From assembly GCF_002835665.1 (NCBI RefSeq), contig NZ_PIZV01000016.1, forward strand, positions 1-64,000: a DNA stretch of 64,000 nt, given 5' to 3'. This document shows positions 19,250-28,953 of this stretch, piece by piece. This DNA is from Chryseobacterium sp. PMSZPI (GTDB lineage: Bacteria > Bacteroidota > Bacteroidia > Flavobacteriales > Weeksellaceae). The first letter of the stretch is position 1. Every line of letters starts with the position of its first letter. The notes below the pieces were generated by a model, which worked only from the letters and a program-made list of their open reading frames with translations, was not told where the DNA came from and searched no databases. Made by a program: the position numbers and the translations under genes.

Positions 19250-19768
19250 AGATTTATTTATTTGTGGATTTCGGATGCAAAACTAGAAAACATCGCTTCA
19301 ACATCCATTAACAAATTGTTATCTATTCCTTAAGAATTCAACAACAGGAGAATAATTGTTTCATTATAAAAGATCAAACAAGAGTCATTATGCCACCCAT
19401 TAAGAAGATGATGAAATAAAAAATGACCAAGTGAATATTAAATATCATTTTGGCCATTTTTTATCTTGGTTAACTCGCTCTGCATTTTGAGCTAAAATCA
19501 CCGAATTTCGGAGCAAGAAAGTCTGGGAAATGGGTTGGAAGCTGGAAGAAAGAAGCGGGAAGCCACTTTCAGTTGTAAAGATCAACAGCCTATTACATCA
19601 TTAATTTTTGGCTCAAGATCTATAAAAAAGATGAATCGTTATTCTTTATGATCTTCATCACTTCCAGCTTCCAGCTCCCGGCTTCAAATCCACTTTACTC
19701 CAAGCTGCCGTTAAAATATCAAAATGCAGAACGGGTCTTAGGTATTTATTTCAGGTCATTACAAAATT
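19250..19768. other. Intergenic region containing a hairpin-rich repeat
   Basis: About 520 bases between two minus-strand genes. Half of it is the repeat at 19475-19735 that also occurs near 47340-47517. A CAAAACTA at 19278-19285 reads as a minus-strand TAGTTTTG -7 box for the lipoprotein gene. No coding sequence was recognised. Confidence 0.6.
19475..19735. repeat. Hairpin-rich dispersed repeat, copy 1 (MITE-like)
   Basis: The ends carry inverted CTGCATTTTGA / TCAAAATGCAG-type termini (19480-19490 and 19718-19730). Inside, GGAAGCTGGAAG (near 19535) is inverted as CTTCCAGCTTCC (near 19663), so the whole unit could fold into a long stem. Blocks such as AAAGATGAATCGTTATTC and TAAAATATCAAAATGCA recur in the copy near 47340-47517 in the same orientation. 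No transposase is present. Confidence 0.7.
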
Positions 19769-21358
19769 TTATTCTAGAATTTTAACCTTAACATTTTTAT
19801 TCCAATTGAACTTTTTTATATTTTGTATTAAGGATTCGCGACTACCGGGATCTATAGAATAAATAAACAAGTTGGTTTGAGCAAGAACAACATTCTCTTC
19901 ATTTAATTCAAGATAAGCCACTTTTTTCCAGCTTTTAGGAGCCCTGCAATCCAACCATTCATCATAAGCTATGGCCAATTCATATTTATTATCTCCGGAG
20001 TATCGGGCCAGAAAATCATAAAATACATCACCCGGCTTTTTAGTTTTTATTCTATAAGGAACCACATTATTAGAACCAAGCCCCATAAAATCCAGTAAAT
20101 GAATATCCGTAAAGTAGCAAATAGCTCCAATATCGTTCGCAACTACTTTCGAGTCATTATAATATTTCTTCAGAAATCTTGCAGACTGTATTTGCTGTTC
20201 ATAAATATTAGTAGTACCTCCCGTTATCATAATATGTCCATATACAGACTTATTGATGAGCAATAATAAATTTATAATCAATAAGCTTCCTGCTATCTTT
20301 TCTGATCTGAATGACGAAACCGGATTGGTAAAAAACACCTTCACTCTTGGAATAAAAATCATTGCAAAAGCCATTAAAAGATAAGCCTCATAGCGATAAA
20401 TCTCAAGCAATCGGCTAAACATGCAGTGCATGAAAAAAGCAAAGATCCACACCACAGGCAGGAAATTGTTTAGGATAATCTTCTGAAAGTTTTCTTTCTT
20501 TTTATAATCTTTAAAAATAAAGAACAAACATGCCAGCAAAGGGAATAATCCTATTTTATAAAATTTTCTATTGGCAATTACCCTATCAAAAAAGAGTTCA
20601 ATAAGCTGTTTAAAAATATTACCCGAAAAATCCAATAAAGGTCCTTTTAGTATAACCGAATTGGGAAGAAAGTATCCACTGTTGGAATAATTAAAGTATC
20701 CAAAGATAAGAATGGGGACAAACCCCAGAACAAGTACCAGCGCAGCCTCTTTAATTTTTTTGATCAATAAGAATACGAAAGCAAATGACAGAAAGTAAAA
20801 CATGCTTTCAAATCTCACCAACCCTAGCAGTAATATAGTAAAGTAAAAGCCATAAGCATCAAATCCAATTTTAAAATTGTTTTGATACCATTTTTGAAAA
20901 TAATAGATATTCACTGCAATTACAAAAACCTGTAAAACATGCTCCATACCGGACATCACCTGCACATGCAATACTGCCGTGAAAAGACTAAATAAACTTG
21001 CCATGATAATTGATCTGTTATCCGGCAAAAACAATGAATAATACTTACTAAGGAAAAAAATAAGTAATCCGGATATAGCCAAATTAAAAATCAGTAGTAT
21101 GAGAGCATGATCTCCAAAAACAGAGATTAAAGCACTTATAATCAATGTAAAAACGGGAGAGGAAGAAGTTGACGACAAAGCATATTTTGTAATTCCCCAA
21201 ACTCCATTTATTGCAAAATGTTTAGCAACTGCCAAATGAATATAAGCATCATCCAGAATATAGGTAAAATAATTCTCTGTACTGGACAACATTATCAAGA
21301 TATAAATAAAACATATCCCGAAAAATATCGCAGCAGTCGTTAAAAAGCTTCTCATCAT
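19769..21358 (-). CDS. GT-C-like multi-pass membrane glycosyltransferase
   Basis: A 529-residue protein with about ten hydrophobic helices and a first periplasmic loop carrying DDAYIHLAVAKHF (acidic pair at residues 36-37). This matches the GT-C superfamily, where the loop Asp residues bind a lipid-linked sugar donor. A soluble C-terminal part follows (about residues 390-529). The pattern resembles mycobacterial arabinosyltransferase-like and mannosyltransferase-like relatives. A role in transferring sugar to a periplasmic acceptor is inferred; donor and acceptor are unknown. Two ATGs are adjacent at the start. No glycan-synthesis genes are nearby. Confidence 0.7.
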   Translation of the reverse strand: MMRSFLTTAAIFFGICFIYILIMLSSTENYFTYILDDAYIHLAVAKHFAINGVWGITKYALSSTSSSPVFTLIISALISVFGDHALILLIFNLAISGLLIFFLSKYYSLFLPDNRSIIMASLFSLFTAVLHVQVMSGMEHVLQVFVIAVNIYYFQKWYQNNFKIGFDAYGFYFTILLLGLVRFESMFYFLSFAFVFLLIKKIKEAALVLVLGFVPILIFGYFNYSNSGYFLPNSVILKGPLLDFSGNIFKQLIELFFDRVIANRKFYKIGLFPLLACLFFIFKDYKKKENFQKIILNNFLPVVWIFAFFMHCMFSRLLEIYRYEAYLLMAFAMIFIPRVKVFFTNPVSSFRSEKIAGSLLIINLLLLINKSVYGHIMITGGTTNIYEQQIQSARFLKKYYNDSKVVANDIGAICYFTDIHLLDFMGLGSNNVVPYRIKTKKPGDVFYDFLARYSGDNKYELAIAYDEWLDCRAPKSWKKVAYLELNEENVVLAQTNLFIYSIDPGSRESLIQNIKKFNWNKNVKVKILE

Positions 21359-21448
21359 TTTGCAATATTAATACTTCCAAACCATTTTAAAAAATTTTCT
21401 AATAGTTATCATCTATTAATAATCAAGGGTCTTCGGCACAATATTTCA

Positions 21449-21456
21449 TAACTTTG
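21449..21456 (+). promoter_or_regulatory. -7 box of dps
   Basis: TAACTTTG fits TAnnTTTG and lies 40 bases before the dps ATG. No clear -33 TTG was seen at the usual distance, so an activator or alternative sigma input is possible. Confidence 0.45.
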
Positions 21457-21496
21457 TATATAGATAAAAAAGTAACTAAAAAATAAACATATACAT

Positions 21497-21973
21497 ATGA
21501 AAAATGCAAGTATTATAGGCCTTAAAGAAGCCGACTGCAAGAAAATAGCAGAAAAATTAAATGTACTTTTAGCTAATTACTCCGTATTTTATCAAAACAC
21601 AAGAGGATCTCACTGGAATATCAAAGGAGATCAGTTTTTTACCCTTCATCCAAAATTTGAAGAGCTATATAATAGTTTAGTTTTAAAAATCGATGAAATT
21701 GCTGAAAGGATCCTAACGTTAGGAGCAACTCCGGCACACAATTATTCAGATTATTTAAAAGTCGCTACCATCAAAGAAAGTAAAGAAGTAAGTGATGGTA
21801 CAAAAAGCGTTGAACAAATTTTAAGTTCATTCAAGGTAGTGCTTGATCTTCAAAGAGAGCTTTTAGATATTACCGACGAAGCCGGTGATGAAGGTACAAA
21901 CTCTCAGATGAGCGACTATATTACAGAACAGGAAAAAGAAGTTTGGATGTATAATTCGTATTTGGGAAAATAA
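21497..21973 (+). CDS. dps: Dps-family ferritin-like DNA-protection protein
   Basis: A 158-residue protein forming dodecamers that oxidise Fe(II) with peroxide and store the iron, protecting DNA in stress. The ferroxidase signature is visible: SHWNIKGDQFFTLHPKFEEL near residues 38-57 provides His, Asp and Glu ligands shared between subunits, and EIAERILTLGATP follows near residue 70. Length is typical. It is monocistronic, with a hairpin after the stop and pncB starting 95 bases downstream. Confidence 0.94.
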   Translation: MKNASIIGLKEADCKKIAEKLNVLLANYSVFYQNTRGSHWNIKGDQFFTLHPKFEELYNSLVLKIDEIAERILTLGATPAHNYSDYLKVATIKESKEVSDGTKSVEQILSSFKVVLDLQRELLDITDEAGDEGTNSQMSDYITEQEKEVWMYNSYLGK

Positions 21974-22000
21974 GTCCGTAAAAGCATTGAAATATTTCAA

Positions 22001-22029
22001 AAAAATCGTCTTACATTTAGGCGATTTTT
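22001..22029 (+). terminator. Terminator of dps
   Basis: AAAAATCG / CGATTTTT stem, extended by weaker pairs, followed by a T-rich tract 30 bases after the dps stop. Confidence 0.6.
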
Positions 22030-22041
22030 ATTTTTAATTCT

Positions 22042-22049
22042 TATATTTG
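22042..22049 (+). promoter_or_regulatory. -7 box of pncB
   Basis: TATATTTG, 19 bases upstream of the pncB ATG, predicts a short leader of about 15 bases. Confidence 0.5.
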
Positions 22050-22068
22050 CGTTAAAATTACACATATT

Positions 22069-23247
22069 ATGAATGACGTACGATTGAACTCTATTCTAGA
22101 TAATGACTTTTATAAAATAACCATGCAGAATGCGGTGGTAAAATTATTTCCAAGCTCTATTGTAAAATATGAATTTATCAACAGAGGGAAACACCACTTT
22201 CCGGAAGGTTTTGATGTTGCTTTGAAAGAAGCCGTAAATAAGATGGCCGAACTCAAACTCACCAAAGATGAGAAAAAGTTCATGGCAAGAACTTGCCCAT
22301 ACATAGACCTTCCCTACCTGGATTTCCTGGAAGGTTATCATTATGATCCATCCGAAGTAAAAATTCATCAGGAAGGTGGAGACCTTTCTGTAATTGTTGA
22401 AGGGCTTTGGTACAGAACTATTCTTTGGGAGGTCCCGTTATTGGCTTTGATCAGTGAGCTTCATTATGAGATGAACCATATGGAAAGAGATTCTAATGAA
22501 GTAGTCATGAGCAAAACGATTGAAAAAGCAGATTCATTAGGCAGACTTGGAGTAACTTTTGCAGAATTTGGTACCCGAAGAAGACATTCCTATAAGGTTC
22601 AGAATTTGGTAATGGAAGCTTTAACACAGAAAAAAGATTCAACATTTATCGGAAGTTCAAACGTCCATTTTGCAATGAAATATGGAGTAAAGCCTATCGG
22701 TACCCACGCTCACGAATGGTTTATGTTCCATGCTGCAGAATATGGATTTAAAATGGCCAATGAACTGGCTTTGGAGCATTGGGTAGATGTTTATAGAGGC
22801 GATCTGGGAGTGGCTCTTTCTGATACTTACACCACTGATGTTTTCTTCCAGCAGTTTGACAAAAAGTTTGCAAAACTTTTCGACGGTGTTCGCCATGACA
22901 GTGGTGATGCTCTGGAATTTGCAGACAAAACTATTGCCCACTATCAAAACAATGGCATCAATCCTATGTTTAAATACATTATTTTCTCAGATGCCTTAAA
23001 CCTTGAAAAAGTGGAAGAAATTACCAATTACTGTAGAGGAAAAATAGGAATCTCTTTTGGAATAGGAACTAATCTTACCAACGATGTTGGATTAAAGCCA
23101 ATGAACATCGTAATGAAACTCATCGGCGTACAAGCTCCTAATAAAGAATGGATCCCAACAGTAAAACTATCTGATGAACATGGTAAATATACAGGAGATC
23201 CTAAAATGATTGAATTGGCAAAAGAATTTTTAAGAATAAAAGAATAA
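22069..23247 (+). CDS. pncB: Nicotinate phosphoribosyltransferase
   Basis: First enzyme of the Preiss-Handler NAD salvage route, joining nicotinate and PRPP to give nicotinate mononucleotide with ATP hydrolysis. The 392-residue protein has the family motif FAEFGTRRRHSY near residue 165, whose His is the phosphorylated residue in characterised relatives, and a PRPP-binding region with HDSGDALEFADK near residue 278. Size fits the short bacterial PncB type. It is monocistronic, flanked by its own promoter and terminator. Confidence 0.95.
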   Translation: MNDVRLNSILDNDFYKITMQNAVVKLFPSSIVKYEFINRGKHHFPEGFDVALKEAVNKMAELKLTKDEKKFMARTCPYIDLPYLDFLEGYHYDPSEVKIHQEGGDLSVIVEGLWYRTILWEVPLLALISELHYEMNHMERDSNEVVMSKTIEKADSLGRLGVTFAEFGTRRRHSYKVQNLVMEALTQKKDSTFIGSSNVHFAMKYGVKPIGTHAHEWFMFHAAEYGFKMANELALEHWVDVYRGDLGVALSDTYTTDVFFQQFDKKFAKLFDGVRHDSGDALEFADKTIAHYQNNGINPMFKYIIFSDALNLEKVEEITNYCRGKIGISFGIGTNLTNDVGLKPMNIVMKLIGVQAPNKEWIPTVKLSDEHGKYTGDPKMIELAKEFLRIKE

Positions 23248-23260
23248 ACATTATAAAAGT

Positions 23261-23287
23261 AAAGTGAGTCACATAGGCTCACTTTTT
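23261..23287 (+). terminator. Terminator of pncB
   Basis: Stem AAAGTGAG / CTCACTTT with loop TCACATAGG, ending in TTTTT, 14 bases after the stop. Confidence 0.8.
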
Positions 23288-23328
23288 AAATTTATCACAT
23301 AAAGAAAATTATAATGTAATAGTAGCTG

Positions 23329-24603
23329 TCACTTTCTTCCGAATTTTTGATGGGCATTTGCAAATTGTCCGGCTGATAATGCGGCTAAAATAGATATTTC
23401 TCCAGCCAAACAAAGAGCGACACATATTTCGGCAAATCTTACAGCTTTTCCTTCTCCATAACAACCCATCATGGATAAACATTCTTTCTGAGTAGGAAGA
23501 GAAGTACCTCCACCAATGGTCCCTACAATCATATTCGGCATCGTAATAGAACAATAGAGATCATTATTATCGGTCAATTCCATCCTGGTAATAGCAGTAC
23601 ATGCTTCAGAAACACAGGCCACGTCTTGCCCACAAGCAATGAATAGTGCTGCTAGAGCATTAGCAGGATGCATTCCAGTGCTCAAGGCGCCGGATTTAAT
23701 ACATCCGTTAGTAAAACTAGTGGCAGTACGAGCCATCAGCTCTGGGGTAGTTTGTAAGACAGATTGTACAATTTCTTTTTTTAATACAATTTCCGCAGTT
23801 ATTTTTTTTCCTCTTACCCTTGTTAGCACTAAACCTGTTCCTTTTTTATCTCCGGACATATTACTGTCTATGACCCAGTGCACAGGTTTTACCGGGCAAA
23901 ATTCAATAATATACTTACAGATTTGATTGGTACAAATAGTCACCATATTTTGTCCTGAGGCATCACCTGTTGTATATTCAAATCTTATTACTAATTCATT
24001 GCCATCGATATTGATCCCTAAATCTGATAAATTTGCAAAACGGCTTGTAGCATTCGTAATCTCTATAAACGTTTGTTTATGATGTAAAATCCAATTAACA
24101 AACCTGCCCAACTCAATTATATTGTTAAATTTAAACAATGGACATCTCTGAACCCCCTCTTGCAGACATACAACTGTCATAAGACCAGATTCCCTGCATG
24201 CTTTCATTCCTCTACTGTAAGAAGCTAGTAAAGTACCTTCCGTGGTAGCCATAGGAATATAAAAAGAACCCCGTGCCGTAGTTCCATTAATGACTAATGG
24301 GCCTGCAATCCCAACAGGGATCTGTGCCATGCCTATAAAATTTTCAATATTTCCTTTTAAAAGATTATGATCAGCAAATACTTTCTTTCCTGAAATATAA
24401 TCTGTTGAAGTATTTAATTTTTGATTAATAAATGCCAGACGAGTTTGCTGCCCTTCTAATGTATAAGGATCTTCCGTCGGGATTTTTCCAAAATTGAAAT
24501 CATATTCGAAATGAGATTGGTAAGATTCTAATTCGTCAATTGATAACTGATCAATATCATCATATTTAGCAAAATCTATTTTGTTTTTAAGTTGTGGCAT
24601 CAT
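23329..24603 (-). CDS. Hydroxymethylglutaryl-CoA reductase
   Basis: A 424-residue enzyme reducing HMG-CoA to mevalonate, the committed step of the mevalonate isoprenoid route that many flavobacteria use in place of the MEP pathway. Motifs in order: ENFIGMAQIPVGIAGPL near residue 88, the catalytic Glu in TTEGTLLASYSRG near residue 120, DASGQNMVT near residue 215, the Lys motif SGDKKGT near residue 250, GTIGGGT near residue 365, and the catalytic His in ANAHQKFG near the end. These are closer to the biosynthetic class I pattern than the degradative class II, an inference from motifs. The start has two adjacent ATGs. Single gene. Confidence 0.9.
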   Translation of the reverse strand: MMPQLKNKIDFAKYDDIDQLSIDELESYQSHFEYDFNFGKIPTEDPYTLEGQQTRLAFINQKLNTSTDYISGKKVFADHNLLKGNIENFIGMAQIPVGIAGPLVINGTTARGSFYIPMATTEGTLLASYSRGMKACRESGLMTVVCLQEGVQRCPLFKFNNIIELGRFVNWILHHKQTFIEITNATSRFANLSDLGINIDGNELVIRFEYTTGDASGQNMVTICTNQICKYIIEFCPVKPVHWVIDSNMSGDKKGTGLVLTRVRGKKITAEIVLKKEIVQSVLQTTPELMARTATSFTNGCIKSGALSTGMHPANALAALFIACGQDVACVSEACTAITRMELTDNNDLYCSITMPNMIVGTIGGGTSLPTQKECLSMMGCYGEGKAVRFAEICVALCLAGEISILAALSAGQFANAHQKFGRK

Positions 24604-24670
24604 GGTAATAGTTATTTAATAATATAAATATAATCAAAATACAACTATCTATCAAACAAACAAATACCAT

Positions 24671-24704
24671 AAAAAAGCCAGGATCTTCCTCACGGATCCC
24701 GGCT
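24671..24704 (-). terminator. Terminator of heavy-metal efflux operon
   Basis: On the minus strand AGCCGGGATC, loop, GATCCTGGCT then six T, 20 bases after the CzcA-like stop. Stem contains one mismatch. Confidence 0.85.
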
Positions 24705-24724
24705 AAACATAATGAACAATAATA

Positions 24725-27700
24725 TTAAAGACTATGTGTCTCCCTATATTTTTTACGATATGCATAATGGAAAATGATCGGCAGTATTGTAAATGACAAC
24801 AGCATACAAATAATCAACCCGCCTACAATCATAATCGCCAAAGGCTTTTGAATTTCTGAACCCATCCCATTGGATATTGCTGCCGGGAATAGCCCCATAG
24901 AACCCATTAGAGCAATCATTACTACCGGACGAATTCTGCTTCGTACGCCTTCTGAAATAGCTTGTTTAAGAGGCATTCTATTTTGCAGATTTTCTTTCAT
25001 CACCCCTATAAGAACGATACCGTCAATGGTGGCAACCCCGAATAGAATAATAAAACCAATTCCTGCAGAGATTCCAAAAATAGTTCCTGTAAACCAAAGT
25101 GATATAAAGCCCCCAATAAATGCAAATGCCAGTGTAATAGAAGAAATTAAAGTATCTTTTACATTCCCGAAATTAAAATATAATAACATCAGAATAAGTA
25201 CCAGAGAAACAGGAACAACCATTGCCAATTGTCTTGCTGCTCTTTCTTTACTTTCAAATTCTCCGGCCCAGGTCATTTTATTACTTTTGGGAATCTTTAC
25301 TTCTTTTTCTACCTTAGCTTTTGCTTCAGCAATGGTACTTCCCAAATCACGTCCCTCAATATTAAATCCGACTCCGATATACCTACTGTTTCCTTCACGA
25401 TATATAAAGGACGGTCCTGTATGATAATCAATGGTGGCAATTTCTTTTAATGGTACTTTTTTATTATCCTGAGTAGGGATCAAAATATTTCCCATTTTCT
25501 CCGGTGTATCACGGTATTGCTTTTCGAACCTTAGCATGACATCAAATATTCTTTCCTGTTCGTAAAATTTAGTAGCCGCCTGTCCTCCAATCGTCATTTC
25601 AATAACGGCCTGTGCATCCGCTGTAGAAATTCCATATTTGGCCATTTTGGAATCATGGAGTTGTATTCTTAGTTCAGGAAGTCCGATATTTTTAAAAACA
25701 TTTACATCAGCAATTCCCGGAACCGTTCTGATGGAATTAGCCACCTTGTTTGCATAATTTTCAAGTTCGAATAAATCGTTTCCAAAGATTTTGATAACCA
25801 ATGGTGCCTTTACTCCGGCAACATATTCTTCCACATTATCCTGGATCGGCTGACTGAATCCGAAATTGATACCAGGATATTTTTCCAACGAAACCCTCAT
25901 TTCTTCCAATAATTCTTCTTTCGATATTTTTTTCTTCCATTCATTTTCAGGTTTCAGCTGAATATTAAATTCTATATTAAAAAAGCCTGTTGGATCCGTC
26001 CCGTCATTAGGCCTACCTGTTTGGGTCATCACAAACTTCACTTCATCATACTTCATTAAGATCTCTTTCATCTCTTTAGTCAGTCTTACCGATTCGTCCA
26101 GGTTGACACTATTGGGAAGAGTAGCACGCACATAAATCGCACCTTCATTCAACTTTGGTAAAAACTCAGAGCCATAGTTAGAAAATTTCCAACCACAAAT
26201 AGCCAGTAAAGCAACGAATCCTACTATAAATCCTTTTTTATGACGATCACTGAATTCATAAATTCTGTAGATATTAACTCTAAAAAATTTTGAAATAAAG
26301 TTTTCTTTTTCCTCTATATTTTTAGTTAATAAAAGTTTACACATCGCCGGGACATAAGTCAAACTTAAAATCAAAGACCCTAATAATGCATATCCTAATG
26401 TAAATGCCAGAGGGGAGAACATTTTTCCTTCAACTTTCTGAAAAGAGAAAATAGGCATCAACGCAACAATAAGGATCAATAAAGCAAAGAAAATATAACT
26501 TGTCACACTTCCTGCGCTTCTCTTGATAATCCCCAACTTGGAAATTTTATTAAACCTTCGCAATCCAATTTTCTTGGCCCGATGTTCAAGGGCGACAAAT
26601 ACATGCTCTACGATCACTAATGTCCCTTCTAACAGCAATCCAAAATCCAATGCACCCATCGAAATCAAATTGGCCGGCAGTCCTTGAATTTTCAACATAA
26701 TAATCGCAAAAAGGAAAGCCAAAGGAATGACCGATGCTACAATAAATGTAGTTCTCCAATTGTATAAGAATATAAATACAATAATAGAAACAAGAATTAC
26801 TCCTTCAACCAAATTTTTAGATACGGTATGAACAGTAGTATTCACCAATTCTGTACGATCAATAATCGGGACAATCTGAACATCCCCGGGTAATTCTCCC
26901 CCGTTCAGTTCTTCTATTCTGTCTTTCAGCCTGGCAATAACTTCACTTGGATTCTCACCACGAAGCATGATAATAATTCCTTCTACAACATCATTCTCTT
27001 TATTATATCCTACTTGCCCCAGTCTTGGTTTGGCAGAAACTTTTACTTCCGCCACATGTTTTACTAAAATAGGAGTAGACCCTTTTACTTCAATCTTGAT
27101 ATTCTCAATATCCTCTTTACTTTCCAACAAACCGATGCCTCGTACTACATATGCCTGATCTCCTTTTGCCACTACATCTCCTCCTACATTTATGTTACTT
27201 TTCGAAACAGCTTCATATACATCTAATGGAGACAGGTCATAATTATGTAGTTCTGTAGGATTGATTTTAATTTCATAAATCTTTTCTTCACCTCCAAAAC
27301 TCACTACATCTGCTACTCCGGGAACTGCCAGCAACTCTCTTTCAATCACCCAATCCTGGATAGCCGTTACTTCTTTTATCGGTAATTTACTTTTAATAAT
27401 ATACCTATAAATCTCTCCTGTAGCCCCTGAAGGAGGCTCTATGCTGTATTCTGCACCATTGGGAAGATTTACATTTCCTAGTTTATTGGAAGCATATTGC
27501 TGTGCATAAAAGTCATTAACATGATCATCAAAAATCACCGTAACCACCGACAACCCGAATAGAGAAATAGACCTTACCGATGTTTTATTCGGAATAGCGT
27601 TCATTTCTTTTGAAATTGGGAGTGTGACAAATTTTTCTATTTCCTCAGCACTTCTCCCCGGCCATTGGGTAATCACCCTCACCCTTGTATTGGTAACATC

Positions 27701-27829
27701 CGGAAATGCCTCAATAGGAGTATGTATATAAGAGTAGATTCCTCCGGCCAGCAAAAGGAAGGTCCCCAAAAGAACAATCAATGAATTCTTTAAAGAGAAG
27801 GAAACTATATTCTGTACAAACTTTCGCAT
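24725..27829 (-). CDS. CzcA/CusA-family heavy-metal RND efflux pump
   Basis: A 1034-residue inner-membrane antiporter of the HME-RND group, exporting divalent or monovalent metal ions through a tripartite channel. It has the twelve-helix RND layout with two large periplasmic loops and the early TPIEAFPDVTNTRVRV signature. The helix-4 motif is GALDFGLLLEGTLVIVEH (Asp 395, Glu 401). Characterised CzcA has Asp at the second position (D402/D408/E415), so this is a conservative Asp-to-Glu change. The start overlaps the adaptor stop as TAATG. Substrate cannot be assigned from sequence. Confidence 0.92.
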   Translation of the reverse strand: MRKFVQNIVSFSLKNSLIVLLGTFLLLAGGIYSYIHTPIEAFPDVTNTRVRVITQWPGRSAEEIEKFVTLPISKEMNAIPNKTSVRSISLFGLSVVTVIFDDHVNDFYAQQYASNKLGNVNLPNGAEYSIEPPSGATGEIYRYIIKSKLPIKEVTAIQDWVIERELLAVPGVADVVSFGGEEKIYEIKINPTELHNYDLSPLDVYEAVSKSNINVGGDVVAKGDQAYVVRGIGLLESKEDIENIKIEVKGSTPILVKHVAEVKVSAKPRLGQVGYNKENDVVEGIIIMLRGENPSEVIARLKDRIEELNGGELPGDVQIVPIIDRTELVNTTVHTVSKNLVEGVILVSIIVFIFLYNWRTTFIVASVIPLAFLFAIIMLKIQGLPANLISMGALDFGLLLEGTLVIVEHVFVALEHRAKKIGLRRFNKISKLGIIKRSAGSVTSYIFFALLILIVALMPIFSFQKVEGKMFSPLAFTLGYALLGSLILSLTYVPAMCKLLLTKNIEEKENFISKFFRVNIYRIYEFSDRHKKGFIVGFVALLAICGWKFSNYGSEFLPKLNEGAIYVRATLPNSVNLDESVRLTKEMKEILMKYDEVKFVMTQTGRPNDGTDPTGFFNIEFNIQLKPENEWKKKISKEELLEEMRVSLEKYPGINFGFSQPIQDNVEEYVAGVKAPLVIKIFGNDLFELENYANKVANSIRTVPGIADVNVFKNIGLPELRIQLHDSKMAKYGISTADAQAVIEMTIGGQAATKFYEQERIFDVMLRFEKQYRDTPEKMGNILIPTQDNKKVPLKEIATIDYHTGPSFIYREGNSRYIGVGFNIEGRDLGSTIAEAKAKVEKEVKIPKSNKMTWAGEFESKERAARQLAMVVPVSLVLILMLLYFNFGNVKDTLISSITLAFAFIGGFISLWFTGTIFGISAGIGFIILFGVATIDGIVLIGVMKENLQNRMPLKQAISEGVRSRIRPVVMIALMGSMGLFPAAISNGMGSEIQKPLAIMIVGGLIICMLLSFTILPIIFHYAYRKKYRETHSL

Positions 27830-28944
27830 TACTTCGTAGAATTATTTAATTGGTTTTTCAGGTTTTCGTAAATAAGCAACCCGTTGGAAGCAATGACATT
27901 TTCTCCTTGCTTTAAATTTCCTTCCACATAAATATATTGGCTATTGGAAGCAACTTCCGTTACCGGCCTGATCTCCAATTCACAGTCTTTCTTATATACA
28001 ACCACATAGCTTTGGTTATTGTCAAAAATCAATGCCTTAGCAGGAATTGCCAGAGCGCTTTTATTTTGTGCATTAATAGGCAAAACAATATCTGCGGACA
28101 TCCCCGGTCTTAGTTTCATTCCATTATTATCCATAATGATTTTAGCCTTTAATACCCTTTCATTTTCATTAAAGACTTGGGAAATATTGTTTATTTTCCC
28201 TGAAAAGCTTTCATCCGGATAAGCCAATGTTTTTACAACTACCGGCTGATCAACATATACATTCCTCATGTTGGTAGCATATACATTAGCCATTACCCAA
28301 ACTTTATCCAGGTTGGAAATAGTAAAAAGCTGGTCTCCTCCGGCAGTAACAGGCATTCCTTTGGAGATATTCTTTGAAATGACATAACCATCCGCAGGAG
28401 CTTTAATCTGAATTGTACTACTTCCCGCCGAATACAACTGCATATTTTTTTGAGTCTTAGAAATATTGGATTGTAAAATAGCAACGTCTGATTTAGCCTC
28501 CTGCAAATCTTTTTGAGAAGCAATATCATCTTTATACATCGCTTCTACAGAGGCAAGTTTTCTTTTAGCTACAGCTAATTGAGCCTGTGAAGTTTGCGTA
28601 TCATCTTGCATTTCATTAACAGCCGTACTCTTTACACTTGCCAGAACCTGTCCTTTTCTTACATAATCTCCCAAAGAAAAATAGGTATCTATGACAACTC
28701 CGTCCACAAGGCTTACAAAAGGAACAGTTTTGTCGGAATTGCTTTCAACCTCTCCGGTTAATGTGATACTTTCCTGTACGGGAAGCATATCTACTCTAAC
28801 CAGCTTAAGGTCTTTTTTAAGGTCTTTACTAATACAGTAACTTTTTTCTTCTTCATGCTCCTGTTTTTTATCTTTGCAACCTGTAAGGGCAACCAAGGCA
28901 GATAGATAAAATACTGTAATGTATTGGGTAGTGTTTATTTTCAT
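27829..28944 (-). CDS. RND efflux periplasmic adaptor (CzcB-like lipoprotein)
   Basis: A 371-residue membrane-fusion protein linking the RND pump to the outer-membrane channel. A lipobox LVALTGC (Cys 23) predicts inner-membrane lipid anchoring. A barrel-sandwich/lipoyl-like half contains VDGVVIDTYFSLGDYVRKGQ near residue 85, followed by an alpha-hairpin of about 70 residues and the second lipoyl half with IKAPADGYVISKNISKGM near residue 175. Translationally coupled to the pump (TAATG overlap) and 9 bases after the CzcC-like gene. Confidence 0.92.
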   Translation of the reverse strand: MKINTTQYITVFYLSALVALTGCKDKKQEHEEEKSYCISKDLKKDLKLVRVDMLPVQESITLTGEVESNSDKTVPFVSLVDGVVIDTYFSLGDYVRKGQVLASVKSTAVNEMQDDTQTSQAQLAVAKRKLASVEAMYKDDIASQKDLQEAKSDVAILQSNISKTQKNMQLYSAGSSTIQIKAPADGYVISKNISKGMPVTAGGDQLFTISNLDKVWVMANVYATNMRNVYVDQPVVVKTLAYPDESFSGKINNISQVFNENERVLKAKIIMDNNGMKLRPGMSADIVLPINAQNKSALAIPAKALIFDNNQSYVVVYKKDCELEIRPVTEVASNSQYIYVEGNLKQGENVIASNGLLIYENLKNQLNNSTK

Positions 28945-28953
28945 ATGTAGATA

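Noticed and set aside
23309..23554. 81-codon frame overlapping the HMG-CoA reductase end
   Set aside because: Out-of-frame shadow; the enzyme's C-terminal motifs are in the other frame.
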